Origin: Methanobacteriota archaeon
Lineage (GTDB): Archaea > Halobacteriota > Methanosarcinia > Methanosarcinales > Methanosarcinaceae
Length of the DNA stretch: 64,000 nucleotides
Direction: 5' to 3'
Assembly: GCA_023399215.1 (NCBI GenBank)
Contig: JAEWQJ010000026.1
Location: 217,580 to 281,579 of the forward strand
The position numbers and the translations under genes are program-made. Of this stretch, positions 47,058 to 55,762 are shown in pieces; within the stretch, counting starts at the first letter, position 1; the number at the start of each line of letters is the position of its first letter. The notes beneath the pieces are model-generated. The model was not told the DNA's origin. It did not search any database and saw nothing but the letters and a program-made list of their open reading frames with translations.

Positions 47058-47759
47058 ATGAATGATGACCTAGCTGAGATAATAAAGTCATGTCCATTAC
47101 AACAACAGATTCTTTGTTATATAGAAAGTGTCGGATTTGCAACAAGTACTGACTTATCTAAAACATTTGGGAAGGGAGAATATACTTTATCTGACCCTGA
47201 GCAACGAAATGTTTTACATGCTTTTGGACTTTCAGAATCAGTATGCACGGCATTAAGTGTATTAATTGAAAAGAGAGAACTTATTCCAGTGCCTTGCATG
47301 AGTATTCTTTTTGAACACTTCTCAGGCAATATTCCAGATTTGCCACTCGCGTGGGATATTTCTGAAAGTAATACTCAAACTAAGTGTTGGCTTCCTGTAA
47401 TCTTTGTAACTGTTGAGGAGTTCAAGAAGTTTGCAAATAAAGTATTTTCAGATAAAGCTGAAGCTGACGCTATAACAACTGAAATAGTATCGAAACAAAA
47501 AGACTGCAACCTTAACAAAGCATATAGTGAGTGTATATTAAAAGTGCATTCTTCCGACATCACCGTTTTGCAAGTTCCTTACAAACACTTTGATGAAGCA
47601 AGGAATAGATTAAAATCAGGAGGGGTGAACTACAGTATACATAACGGCTGTGTACGTTTTGGTAAAAGAGAATTGTTTGTTGTGAAGAGTACCGATTTGC
47701 CAATAATAACCAAGTTGTTCACATCGGGGCGTTTAAACAACGATTATATGTATGCATAA
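47058..47759 (+). CDS. Unknown 233-residue protein, winged-helix-like start
   Basis: I do not recognise this protein. The first part (MNDDLAEIIKSCPLQQQILC, then IESVGFATSTDLSKTFG) resembles a winged helix, and a C-terminal part (about 150-230: VHSSDITVLQVPYKHFDEAR and VNYSIHNGCVRFGKRELFVV) is compact with no membrane segment. Four cysteines are scattered and form no known zinc pattern. GGGGGAG lies nine bases before the ATG, a strong signal. Codon use is more AT-rich than in the RNA polymerase genes, which may hint at later arrival. No neighbour points to a role. Confidence 0.65.
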   Translation: MNDDLAEIIKSCPLQQQILCYIESVGFATSTDLSKTFGKGEYTLSDPEQRNVLHAFGLSESVCTALSVLIEKRELIPVPCMSILFEHFSGNIPDLPLAWDISESNTQTKCWLPVIFVTVEEFKKFANKVFSDKAEADAITTEIVSKQKDCNLNKAYSECILKVHSSDITVLQVPYKHFDEARNRLKSGGVNYSIHNGCVRFGKRELFVVKSTDLPIITKLFTSGRLNNDYMYA

Positions 47760-47967
47760 TTGATACCTGTACTTGAATTTGCCTATCTTCATTAAGGTTA
47801 AGTGGACCAAAGGCGATTTGAGAAATTATAAATTTAAATAATATTAAAAGTTTATTTTGACTTAACCTAGAGCTTCTAAGTATGTCAAATGTCAAAATAT
47901 AATCAAGTAGGCAGACAATAAATTCACTGATCAAAAAAATCAGAAGTTATTCTATACTTACACCGTG
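47760..47967. other. Intergenic, no gene
   Basis: AT-rich DNA between the unknown gene and the family 2 MITE-like element. No reading frame with a signal is present. Confidence 0.4.
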
Positions 47968-48093
47968 AGCCTATCCCAAAACCAATTTGGTCCTCGAATC
48001 GATAAAAATTTCAGAAATATGTTCCACAATCAAAAATTATTGAGTATCATGATTTGAGATCCAAAAAAGAAATTTTGAGTTATAGAATAGGCT
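47968..48093. mobile_element. MITE-like element, family 2 (candidate)
   Basis: A 126-bp segment is bounded by AGCCTATCCCAAAAC and, inverted, AGCCTATTCTATAAC (12 of 15 bases agree). It has no frame. The word GGCTATCCCAAA recurs near 54064, possibly a remnant. No target duplication is visible, so the call is tentative. Confidence 0.55.
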
Positions 48094-48595
48094 TGTTCAA
48101 AAGATAATTGCTGGTTTTTTAAAAATTGTTTTTTGGCTATTTTAAGTCAAATATAAAATATAAATAAGCATATTAAGTTACATAATGATATACTGTTTTA
48201 AATTTATTAACATTTTGGATGATTATTTTTCTATAAATGAGGATAATAAAAAATAAGTGTATTTATTTACATTTTATAACTCAAATATATAGGATTGACG
48301 GCAGTGTTTCAAATTTGCTGTAAATTTGAAGTAAAGTTTTTGCATGCTATGGAGAAAATTGCTCTTTCGATATGGAATTTCCTACCACATAATTTCTTAA
48401 AATTTTTGATTTTACAGAAAAATTGGCACATTGCCCTTTATTCAGATTCAATTGGTAAATTTCAGCGAGTTAATCATCTCTAATTAGTATCAATTGATCA
48501 TACTTTTTCTTTTTTCATCATTAGTTACCTGGCATGTCTATGACTTCAAAACCAACATGCTCTAACTAATTTTATATGATTAATAGTTACCAAAA
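48094..48595. other. AT-rich intergenic before the PadR operon
   Basis: No gene is supported; a short plus-strand frame at 48295-48483 has no binding site or recognisable content. Confidence 0.4.
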
Positions 48596-48655
48596 AGATA
48601 TAAATATTATATTATCTACCGCTATATCACCTGCCGATATATCGGGGGATGAAAC
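48596..48655 (+). promoter_or_regulatory. PadR operon promoter and palindromic operator
   Basis: A TATA-like AGATATAAATATTATATT (48596-48613) lies 45-60 bases before the ATG. Downstream, CCGATATATCGG (48634-48645) is a perfect 12-bp palindrome overlapping the GGGGGATGA ribosome binding site, and a looser half-copy CCGCTATATCAC sits at 48619-48630. PadR proteins commonly bind inverted repeats at their own promoters, so this is a likely self-control site. Confidence 0.65.
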
Positions 48656-49120
48656 ATGGAAGAAAGCATCGATAATAATAAAATGTGTACAGAAATCAGG
48701 CGGGCTTTTCTCAAGTACATTGTACTGAAAATTATTAAAGAGAAACCTACTCATGGCTATGACATCATCAAAAAGGTCGAGCTCCGCTCAAACGGGCGCT
48801 GGACTCCGAGCGCAGGCTCGATCTACCCAATCCTGGAGAAACTTGAGTCAAAAGGATTCATCCAGAGCGAGGGGATCGAACGCAGGAGAGTATACACGAT
48901 CACTCCCAGGGGAGTGAAAGGACTGGACCGCATGACACAGGAAAAACTGGAACTCCTGAATGAAATGTCCCGGATCGTCAACAATGTGATTGAAGGTGAC
49001 GATAACAGTGATGCTAACGGGAAGGTCGACGATACCCAGGATGTTATGCAGCAGTCTGAGGCGGCGCAAGACTGTGATTTCCAGAATCAAGAAGATGAAA
49101 TCAATAAAAACGGAAGGTAA
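48656..49120 (+). CDS. PadR family transcriptional regulator
   Basis: The 154-residue protein has the PadR winged helix: FLKYIVLKIIKEKPTHGYDI, IIKKVELRSNGRWTPSAGSI, YPILEKLESKGFIQSEGIER and RRVYTITPRGVKGLDRM. The acidic C-terminal 45 residues (GDDNSDANGKVDDTQDVMQQ) are low in complexity and may be disordered. PadR proteins repress efflux genes until a ligand binds. The stop is four bases before the TTG start of the MFS exporter, so the two are coupled. GGGGGATGA lies three bases upstream of the ATG. Confidence 0.9.
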   Translation: MEESIDNNKMCTEIRRAFLKYIVLKIIKEKPTHGYDIIKKVELRSNGRWTPSAGSIYPILEKLESKGFIQSEGIERRRVYTITPRGVKGLDRMTQEKLELLNEMSRIVNNVIEGDDNSDANGKVDDTQDVMQQSEAAQDCDFQNQEDEINKNGR

Positions 49121-49124
49121 TAAA

Positions 49125-50903
49125 TTGAGTGAAAATCACAAGGAGAAGAGTATTGCATACAAATGGGTTGCACTGTTTAATGTGACCCTTGCATCACTGA
49201 TGGGCTCTATTAACGGCAGCATTATCCTGATCTCTCTTCCCGCAATATTCAAGGGAATCCAGATGAACCCAATGGCTCCAGGTGCATTCCAGTACTTGCT
49301 GTGGCTCCTGATGGGCTTTGGCCTGGTAACAGCTACACTGCTCCTCACTATTGGTCGGCTGGCGGACATGTATGGTCGGGTAAGACTGTTCCGGCTGGGA
49401 TTCCTGATATTTGCTATCGGTTCAACCCTGCTCTATCTAACGCCTGGCACAGGCAATGCTGGTGCCCTGGAACTAGTTATTTTCAGGCTCATACAGGCTG
49501 TAGGCAGTGCATTCACTATAGCAAACGGCTCAGCTATTATTACAGATGCGTTTCCGGTTAGCGAGAGGGGAAAGGCGCTCGGCATAAATATGGTAGCCTT
49601 TATGTCCGGTCAGTTCATTGGCTTGCTGCTCGGTGGCGTATTGGCGACATACAACTGGCGCTATGTGTTCCTGGTCAACATTCCCTTTGCTGTCCTTGGA
49701 ACAGTGTGGTCCTACTGGAAGATGAAGGATATTTCGTTCCGGGCATCCAGAACCAGTCTCGATATTGTAGGAAACTTACTTTTTGTCGGCGGGCTGACCT
49801 CACTTTTGATAGGCGTCACTTATGCCCTGATGCCGTACGAGCATGATGGTATCACCGATGCAATGGGCTGGAATAACCCCTGGGTAATGGCAGCTTTAGG
49901 TGTAGGAATTGCATTGCTGATTGCTTTCCCGTTTGTCGAGAGCAAGGTGAAGAACCCAATGTTCAAGCTGGAGTTTTTCAAAATCAGGGCTTTTGCCTAC
50001 GGATGTCTCGCCAGTTTTACTGCAGCTATTGCACGAGGTGGTGCCATGTTCATGCTTATTCTTCTACTACAGGGTATCTGGCTGCCACTCCATGGTTACC
50101 GCTTTGAAGATACGCCGTTATGGGCAGGTATCTATATGTTACCCATGACTCTCGGCTTTATGATCATGGGCCCGATTTCCGGGGTGCTCTCGGATAAGTA
50201 TGGGCCTCGATGGATCGCCACCACAGGGATGACTATCGTTACATTTGCCTTCGTTGGGCTCTCACTACTTCCCTATAACTTCGACTACTGGGAGCTAGGA
50301 ATACTGATTTTCTTCATGGGTATTGGTAATGGTATGTTTGCCTCTCCTAACAGCTCATCGATAATGAATTCTGTGCCGCCTCAGAACCGGGGTGTCGCGT
50401 CGGGCATGTTGTCCACATTGGCAAACTCAGCCAGTACTCTGAGTATGTCCGTATTCTTCACCGTTGTGATTGTGGGAATTCAGGAAGCTTTCCCAGGTGC
50501 AGTTAAGGCTTCGTTAGCCAGCTTTGGGTCTGAACAGGTTATCCCTGCTGTGCAACAGCTCGCCAGTTATCTAGCCAGTATGTCACCAACCAACGCTTTG
50601 TTCTCTGCTTTCCTGGGCTACAACCCTATGGATTCAGTTCTGAGCTCTATGAATTCAAGTATTGTTGGCTCAATACCGCAGCAAATCGTGACCACACTTA
50701 CAAGTAACTACTGGTTCCCACAGACATTACAGCAGGCATTCATGCCAGCGCTACGGATTTCGTTCATAATCGGAGCTGTACTTTGTGGTATAGCTGCAGT
50801 GCTGTCGGCAATGAGAGGACAACGGTATGTGTACGAGGCTCACAACTCAGTTAGCAATATTAACAACGGTGATCTTGCAGCAGTAGAGGAAACACATACC
50901 TAA
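49125..50903 (+). CDS. MFS drug exporter, DHA2 (EmrB/QacA) type
   Basis: The 592-residue protein has about fourteen membrane helices. Helix 1 is VALFNVTLASLMGSINGSII, motif A is GRLADMYGRVRLFRLGF near 65, motif C-like text is GSAFTIANGSAIITDAFPVS near 125, and ERGKALGINMVAF follows. A large extracellular loop lies at about 435-510. It probably exports drugs or metabolites by proton antiport. I use the TTG at 49125, which follows GGAAGGT by seven bases and the PadR stop by four; the ATG at 49095 would overlap PadR out of frame. The PadR neighbour is the likely regulator. Confidence 0.91.
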   Translation: MSENHKEKSIAYKWVALFNVTLASLMGSINGSIILISLPAIFKGIQMNPMAPGAFQYLLWLLMGFGLVTATLLLTIGRLADMYGRVRLFRLGFLIFAIGSTLLYLTPGTGNAGALELVIFRLIQAVGSAFTIANGSAIITDAFPVSERGKALGINMVAFMSGQFIGLLLGGVLATYNWRYVFLVNIPFAVLGTVWSYWKMKDISFRASRTSLDIVGNLLFVGGLTSLLIGVTYALMPYEHDGITDAMGWNNPWVMAALGVGIALLIAFPFVESKVKNPMFKLEFFKIRAFAYGCLASFTAAIARGGAMFMLILLLQGIWLPLHGYRFEDTPLWAGIYMLPMTLGFMIMGPISGVLSDKYGPRWIATTGMTIVTFAFVGLSLLPYNFDYWELGILIFFMGIGNGMFASPNSSSIMNSVPPQNRGVASGMLSTLANSASTLSMSVFFTVVIVGIQEAFPGAVKASLASFGSEQVIPAVQQLASYLASMSPTNALFSAFLGYNPMDSVLSSMNSSIVGSIPQQIVTTLTSNYWFPQTLQQAFMPALRISFIIGAVLCGIAAVLSAMRGQRYVYEAHNSVSNINNGDLAAVEETHT

Positions 50904-50952
50904 TATTTGGCATACCGGGTAGGATTCTCGCAACGTAACAAGCATGAAAAAA

Positions 50953-51060
50953 CAGAGAATACAGAGAATAGGAAGTACGGAGAACTAGAAGTACGGAGAA
51001 CTAGAAGTACGGAGAACAGAAAATACAGAGAACAGAAAATGCAGAGAACAGAAAGTAAGG
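50953..51060. repeat. 16-bp tandem array downstream of the MFS gene
   Basis: Six or seven units of about 15-17 bases (AAGTACGGAGAACTAG and AAAATACAGAGAACAG types) run head to tail, purine-rich on the plus strand. Two subtypes are grouped, as in stepwise growth. Confidence 0.85.
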
Positions 51061-51133
51061 AGAAATGATACAAAAATAAGATTCAGTATCCTTTTTGCCT
51101 CAGACTCTTCCAGCATAAATCTATCAGAGAAAT

Positions 51134-51595
51134 TCAGCTCCGAATCACCTTCAGAAAATAATCGCTGGTGAAATCTCTGTATCCTTCTCTCATTACTTTT
51201 ATCTTAATGTATCCTTCAGCTTTTCCTGGAGGCAGTCCGGAATTAGAAATTATCAATATTACATTTCCTTCGAGGTCTGTAACCCCTGAATAGGCTTTCT
51301 TCCTATCCGGGCTCCAGACAATCACATTTGCGTCCCTTATACCGCGATTCTCGCTGTCAAACACTTTTACAGGCAAGCTGAGGTTTGTTTCCGTATTACT
51401 GTCTCCTTCAGTGGAAGGTAAAGAAATTACACTCATATTTGCTGTAGCATACATAGGTTTTGGAGGAGTAGGGGCATTGCTCAGGGCCGTAAGAATCGTG
51501 CAAAATCCTATAAGACCCACAACCGTAAGCACGACAATCCTTATTGGAAGCCCCAGAGTTCCTGCTTCGTCGTGTTTGAATTTATCACGCAGTAT
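51134..51595 (-). CDS. Pilin-like secreted protein 2 with Ig-like domain
   Basis: The 153 residues start, in my reading, at an ATA at 51595, eight bases after GGAGG and just past a TGA stop at the frame's edge. The first canonical start, a GTG at 51532, would cut into the hydrophobic helix. The N-terminus LRDKFKHDEAGTLGLPIRIV is basic, then has a HDEA motif and a hydrophobic segment, as in archaeal class III (type IV pilin) signals. A soluble Ig/Big-like domain follows (SLPVKVFDSENRGIRDANVI, GVTDLEGNVILIISNS). It is a paralog of the neighbour at 51638. Assembly into a pilus is inference. Confidence 0.72.
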   Translation of the reverse strand: MLRDKFKHDEAGTLGLPIRIVVLTVVGLIGFCTILTALSNAPTPPKPMYATANMSVISLPSTEGDSNTETNLSLPVKVFDSENRGIRDANVIVWSPDRKKAYSGVTDLEGNVILIISNSGLPPGKAEGYIKIKVMREGYRDFTSDYFLKVIRS

Positions 51596-51637
51596 GTACG
51601 GCTCCTCCTTTCAGTTTTACTTTTGGAAGATGCACAA

Positions 51638-52123
51638 TCACCTGGTCTTGATGATCATAACAGCATCTTTTTTCTCGTAGTCATAAAAACCGTCGGCCAC
51701 AATATTCAGGTCCATTGTTCCTTCATTCTGGTTAGGGTCAAGTCTGACCTCTGCGCCTTGTGGGGTTGTCAGGTAAGTAAACCCATTAGCATCCGTAGTA
51801 TTTGATGCTGCTCCACCAAGCCCTCTCAGAATAACGTTTGCATTTCTTACAGGATTTCCGTCGCTGTCAGTTACCTTTACAACTGCGACTATGTCAAAAG
51901 GGTTTTCTGCAGTACTGGCATCCACTATTATTGAATTCCCTTTCTCAAGGGTACTTACACTAAGCCCTGCATCTTCCACAAATACCGACATATCCTTTGT
52001 TGGGGTCGGCATGATCGAAATGAGTGTTGCAAGGGCAACCATCCCGACAACCAACATGACTACAATATTAATCGGGAGTTCCATAGCTTTCTCATCATGT
52101 CTAATAAATTTAAATTTCTTTAT
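51638..52123 (-). CDS. Pilin-like secreted protein 1 with Ig-like domain
   Basis: The 161 residues start, in my reading, at an ATA at 52123, four bases after GGTGGTGA. In this frame no ATG, GTG or TTG exists between the upstream stop and the ATG at 52081-52083. That ATG falls within the HDEKAMELPINIVVMLVVG signal, so it would remove the basic part. The paralog has the same build: basic residues, HDE(K/A)A, then hydrophobic helix. The mature part is an Ig/transthyretin-like domain (VVKVTDSDGNPVRNANVILR, TDANGFTYLTTPQ). It lies 42 bases before its paralog, so both should share a transcript. The role is probably cell-surface. Confidence 0.75.
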   Translation of the reverse strand: MKKFKFIRHDEKAMELPINIVVMLVVGMVALATLISIMPTPTKDMSVFVEDAGLSVSTLEKGNSIIVDASTAENPFDIVAVVKVTDSDGNPVRNANVILRGLGGAASNTTDANGFTYLTTPQGAEVRLDPNQNEGTMDLNIVADGFYDYEKKDAVMIIKTR

Positions 52124-52647
52124 AGTCTCACCACCCTCAATAATTTTACTAAGTTATTAACACGAGACATTATTAATATTTTGTTGCAGCTCGTATGATA
52201 TCTCTTAAAGATTTAGAATAAGCGAAGAATGGAAGCCTAGCAGAAAATCGATGTTATAACTCGACTCAGAGAGAAGCCTGGGGATGTATCTCTGAGTTTA
52301 AAAAGAAAGTCTGAGTTTAAAAAGAAAGATAAGCTCATAGTAAACAACTGAAGCTTGTAAGATAGTAACAGTTGCAGACCTCTGGAGAAGACTAGAAACA
52401 CTTGAGTGTGGCCCAGAAATCCAGGAGACAAAGATTTTCTTCATAGATGAAGCTCAGACAAAGCTTTTACAAAGTCCAGTGGGAGGCCATTAAAACCTGG
52501 AACAAAACAAGCCCTGAGGACAGACTCATATAACAGTCTTTAAGGAAGTAGGTTCAATGCGAAGGTTCTCCCTACTTTCAATACACAGAACCAAGTTAGA
52601 ATCCGCAAGAACATAATGGACATAACTATTCCGCCTACCAAAAAAGG
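52124..52647. other. Intergenic with one tandem doublet
   Basis: No gene is supported. A 19-base doublet CTGAGTTTAAAAAGAAAGT lies at 52292-52310 and 52311-52329. The DNA from 52340 to 52640 is less AT-rich than its surroundings and may be the remains of a lost element, but no protein family is readable. Confidence 0.55.
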
Positions 52648-52734
52648 TTGAATGATATTGATTTTATTGAAAACAAGGAGTTTAATAACTGACTGATGAA
52701 CAACGAAAAAGCGTGATTAATCGCCAACAATAAA
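52648..52734. repeat. Dispersed repeat D, copy 2
   Basis: Diverged relative of 29491-29575 with GATGAACAACGAAAAA and TTAATCGCCAACAATAAAA. A shorter shared word (GAATGATATTGATTTT) also occurs near 58327. Confidence 0.55.
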
Positions 52735-52973
52735 ATAAAATATATTTAGGAAGATTTGTAAATTGAATCATAATCTCGTCATAATTGAATCATAATCTCA
52801 TCATATATGATCAATATGGTTTTACTCGTGTATATTTAGTTAGAAATAGTTATCGATAGCAGAACTTCCTGTTATTTTTCATAAGAGCTATGTATTTATA
52901 TAGTTCTTTTAACCATAATTTACATATTATTGTAGAATAACCTTAACAATCAGAAACGAGGAGAAACAGTTTT
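52735..52973. other. Intergenic with 22-bp doublet
   Basis: AATTGAATCATAATCTCGTC plus two bases is doubled at 52761-52782 and 52783-52804 with one difference. The GAGGAG signal at about 52959-52964 serves the next small gene. Confidence 0.7.
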
Positions 52974-53189
52974 TTGGCTCAAGAATGTTCTGACGACTCA
53001 GACGAATCGGATCGTAACCGTAGTTTCTTGTGTTTTTTAGGACTGCATGAATGGAAGCGGAAAAGCGGGGCATTGTTCTTTTTGCCAACAGTGCTCGAAA
53101 AACGCTATGAATGTGTACATTGTGGCAAATACAAGGTGACTTTTGAAAGGGAGAATAGCTCTTACAGCCTTCCTGCGGGGAGGTCTTAA
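52974..53189 (+). CDS. Small zinc-ribbon-like protein
   Basis: The 71-residue protein has an acidic Ser/Asp start (MAQECSDDSDESDRNRSF), then CFLGLHEWKRKSG and YECVHCGKYKVTFER. The pattern C-x4-H-E-W...C-x2-C-G is that of short zinc-binding domains such as phage DUF1660-like proteins, but I cannot fix the family. The TTG start has GAGGAG ten bases upstream. It lies alone 160 bases before hisH. Short length lowers confidence; the CxxCG motif and the binding site support it. Confidence 0.6.
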   Translation: MAQECSDDSDESDRNRSFLCFLGLHEWKRKSGALFFLPTVLEKRYECVHCGKYKVTFERENSSYSLPAGRS

Positions 53190-53348
53190 CTGCAAAAGAT
53201 TTTACAATCCCTTTATATTTTGTCTACTTTTTTTCTTTTCATATTTTATCTTTCTTTTAATTGGTTTCCTTCTGTCCTTCAATGATCCTCGTGCTGTACT
53301 TTTCGTTATGCGTAAAGTTAATCTATCTTAACTTAGTTTGTTAAAGCT
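53190..53348. other. Intergenic before hisH
   Basis: T-rich spacer with no gene. The T-runs at 53216-53262 could end the upstream transcript. Confidence 0.4.
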
Positions 53349-53957
53349 ATGAAAAGAATTGTGATTCTCGATTACGGGCTTGGAAACCTCCGCAGTGTTC
53401 AAAAAGGACTTGAGCACGTCGGATCAAGTCCCGCAATCTCAGGGGATCCTGAGGAAATTCTTGCCGCAGACGGTTTAATTCTCCCGGGCGTTGGCGCTTT
53501 TGTGGACGCGATGAAGTGCCTTGACCCCATCAAAGGGACTATAGAAGAATACGCACGGTCAGGCAAGCCGATGCTCGGGATCTGTCTTGGTCAACAGGTT
53601 CTCATGAGTTCTTCGGAGGAAGGAAAGCTTACTGACGGGCTGAACCTTATTTCGGGAAAGGTGCTGCGCTTTCCAAAATCCGAACTAAAGGTGCCTCATG
53701 TTGGCTGGAACAATATTAAAATCAAGCAGGACCACCCTCTATTTGAAGGGATTCCTGACAACTCTTTCGTATACTTCGTCCATTCCTACTATGTGGACAC
53801 CGCGCCTGAAAACACCCTTGCATCCTGCAATTATGGGCTGGACTTTTCAGCTTCTGTCGTAAATTCTAAAGGTAATGTTATGGGTACCCAATTCCACCCA
53901 GAAAAAAGTGGAGCTATCGGGTTGAAGGTTCTGAAAAACTTTGTAGATATGTGCTGA
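53349..53957 (+). CDS. hisH: Imidazole glycerol phosphate synthase subunit HisH
   Basis: The 202-residue glutamine amidotransferase supplies ammonia to HisF in histidine synthesis. Catalytic Cys is in MLGICLGQQVLMSS near 79; His-x-Glu is in GTQFHPEKSGAIGLK near 181. The start IVILDYGLGNLRSVQKGLEH is typical, and VGAFVDAM carries the oxyanion-side Gly. hisI is elsewhere in this window and hisF is not seen, so the pathway genes are scattered. The ATG has no strong ribosome site. Length is normal. Confidence 0.95.
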   Translation: MKRIVILDYGLGNLRSVQKGLEHVGSSPAISGDPEEILAADGLILPGVGAFVDAMKCLDPIKGTIEEYARSGKPMLGICLGQQVLMSSSEEGKLTDGLNLISGKVLRFPKSELKVPHVGWNNIKIKQDHPLFEGIPDNSFVYFVHSYYVDTAPENTLASCNYGLDFSASVVNSKGNVMGTQFHPEKSGAIGLKVLKNFVDMC

Positions 53958-54085
53958 AAGGATTTCTCTAAGAAGTTATCCCTTGTGCTCAATCATTTTT
54001 TCATTTTTTCTGGATTATTAGTTCTGATTCCTACACACTTTGCGATGAGCATCTGAAATTAACAGGCTATCCCAAATTAATGGAC

Positions 54086-54174
54086 TACCTCAAAATAACA
54101 GATTACTTCAAAATAACAGATTACCTCAAATAACAGATTACCTCAAAATAACAGATTACTTCAAAATAGACTGA
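54086..54174. repeat. 18-bp tandem array, five units
   Basis: Units of TACCTCAAAATAACAGAT and TACTTCAAAATAACAGAT run head to tail, one lacking an A. It lies just before the AIR-synthase-like gene. The preceding GGCTATCCCAAA resembles the end of MITE family 2. Confidence 0.88.
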
Positions 54175-54243
54175 TACTTGAATGCCAAACTATTCCTGCC
54201 CTGCTATCTTACAGGGCAGAAAGATCTGCAAGAGATGGTTACT

Positions 54244-55569
54244 ATGGATATAGAAGGCTACGCAAAACGGGCTCTCAGGGAGGACCCCTCAAACGAAGCA
54301 GGGCTTGAAACAAAGCTTGCTTCTAGAATTCTTGAAATTAAGCATATAAGTTTGGAAAAAGCTCATGAGATCGCGGCTGCGGTCGTTTGTGAGGCAAAAG
54401 CGACACTTGATGTGAAAGGAGACGTGTTAAGCCCCACTGTCTCAGGAGTTTCAATGGGAGAATTTGGGGTAGGTTCCAGGGGTACAGGGGACTTTTACGT
54501 TCATTCCAAGCTTGGAGAAGTTATAGGCAAGACAGGTGCTGTTGTAGATAGTTCCCAGCTCGACGACTCCGGAGTTGTCAAAATCGGTGAAGACTACCTT
54601 GTGGTTACAGTTGACGGGCTTCATTCTCGCCTGAGCGACTTTCCTTTTCTCTCGGGCTTTCACGTAGCTCGGGCAGCTCTGCGTGATATATATGCTATGG
54701 GAGCTCGCCCCCTGGCAATGCTCTCCGACATTCATGTAGCAGACGACGGGGATGTAGCAAAGATCTTTGACCATATTGCAGGAATAACCACGGTATCGGA
54801 ACTTACCGGAATACCACTTATTACAGGAAGCACGCTTCGAATCGGCGGGGACATGGTTATAGGTGAACGCATGACAGGTGGGGTTGGAGCTGTAGGCATA
54901 ACCTCTTCTCTTACATCACGGAACCGGACCGAAGTAGGAGACCTTATCCTCATGACTGAAGGCGCAGGTGGGGGTACGATTTCCACAACTGCGCTTTACT
55001 ACGGTATGCATGAAGTTGTGGAGGAAACCATTAACATTCGTTTCCTGGAAGCCTGTGAGGCCCTATTGCAGTCCGGACTGCATAAAAAAGTACATTCGAT
55101 GACCGATGTTACGAACGGAGGAATTCGGGGCGATGCTAAGGAAATCTCAAAGACCGCAAGGGTAAAACTGGTCTTTGAAGAAGAAAAACTAAGGGCTCTT
55201 GTGAACCCAAAGGTGCTTTCAATGCTTGAAAGTCTGAAAATCGACTACCTTGGAGTTTCTCTCGATGCCCTGCTCATAATTGTTCCCCCTGAATACGCTG
55301 ATGAAATCCTTGATACTGTCAGAGCTGCAGATATTAAAATTGATGTCATAGGGCACGTTGAGGAAGGAAATGGAGCTGAAATCTTCTTAAATGGCGAATG
55401 CAGGGACTTCACGCCAAGATTTAGAGAGTCTGCATATACACCCGTTAAAAAAGTTCATGGAGAAGGGAATCCAAGGGGTTTTGAAGAAATGAGAGCAGCA
55501 ATTGATAAGGCTGCGCTTGAAGCTATTGAAAAGAAACAAAAAGTCCTTGAAAAAATAAGAAGTAAATAA
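54244..55569 (+). CDS. AIR synthase-like (PurM/HypE/SelD superfamily) protein
   Basis: The 441-residue protein has the superfamily pattern. The N-terminal domain includes VGVSMGEFGVGSRGTGDFYV-like text, then KIGEDYLVVTVDGLHSRLSD and AMGARPLAMLSDIHVADDGD. The C-terminal domain has RIGGDMVIGERMTGGVGAVG, MTEGAGGGTISTTALYYGMH and SMTDVTNGGIRGDAKEISKT (HxMxDvTxGG-like nucleotide-site motif). It is longer than HypE (about 340) and has an extra N-terminal helix part of about 70 residues. It may phosphorylate or dehydrate a carbonyl or carboxylate substrate; the substrate is unknown. The ATG at 54244 gives MDIEGYAKRALR. Three terminator-like repeats follow. Confidence 0.85.
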   Translation: MDIEGYAKRALREDPSNEAGLETKLASRILEIKHISLEKAHEIAAAVVCEAKATLDVKGDVLSPTVSGVSMGEFGVGSRGTGDFYVHSKLGEVIGKTGAVVDSSQLDDSGVVKIGEDYLVVTVDGLHSRLSDFPFLSGFHVARAALRDIYAMGARPLAMLSDIHVADDGDVAKIFDHIAGITTVSELTGIPLITGSTLRIGGDMVIGERMTGGVGAVGITSSLTSRNRTEVGDLILMTEGAGGGTISTTALYYGMHEVVEETINIRFLEACEALLQSGLHKKVHSMTDVTNGGIRGDAKEISKTARVKLVFEEEKLRALVNPKVLSMLESLKIDYLGVSLDALLIIVPPEYADEILDTVRAADIKIDVIGHVEEGNGAEIFLNGECRDFTPRFRESAYTPVKKVHGEGNPRGFEEMRAAIDKAALEAIEKKQKVLEKIRSK

Positions 55570-55725
55570 AGCCTTTTGAAAAAAGGCTTAGCGAAAACTA
55601 GTAAAATTGTGTAATCGAAGGTAAAATCAAAAGCCTTTTAAAAAAAGGCTTTAGCGAAAATTAGTAAAATTGTGTAATCGAAGGTAAAATCAAAAACCTT
55701 TTAAAAAAGGCTTTAGCGAAAAGTA
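55568..55725. terminator. Triplicated terminator-like repeat, 62-63 bp unit
   Basis: The hairpin AAGCCTTTTgaAAAAAGGCTT follows the AIR-like stop. The whole unit (hairpin plus GCGAAAATTAGTAAAATTGT and GTGTAATCGAAGGTAAAATC) recurs at about 55630 and, shortened, at about 55693. Each hairpin is AT-rich with a T-rich flank. A related hairpin occurs near 37143. Confidence 0.82.
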
Positions 55726-55762
55726 AAAGAAAAAAGAAATTGAGCCGGAGAAGAGGGAATAA

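Noticed and set aside
48295..48483. 62-codon plus-strand frame before padR
   Set aside because: No binding site and no recognisable content.
52240..52640. Group II intron or transposase remnant
   Set aside because: Composition differs from the flanks, but I could not read any reverse-transcriptase, transposase or domain V pattern.
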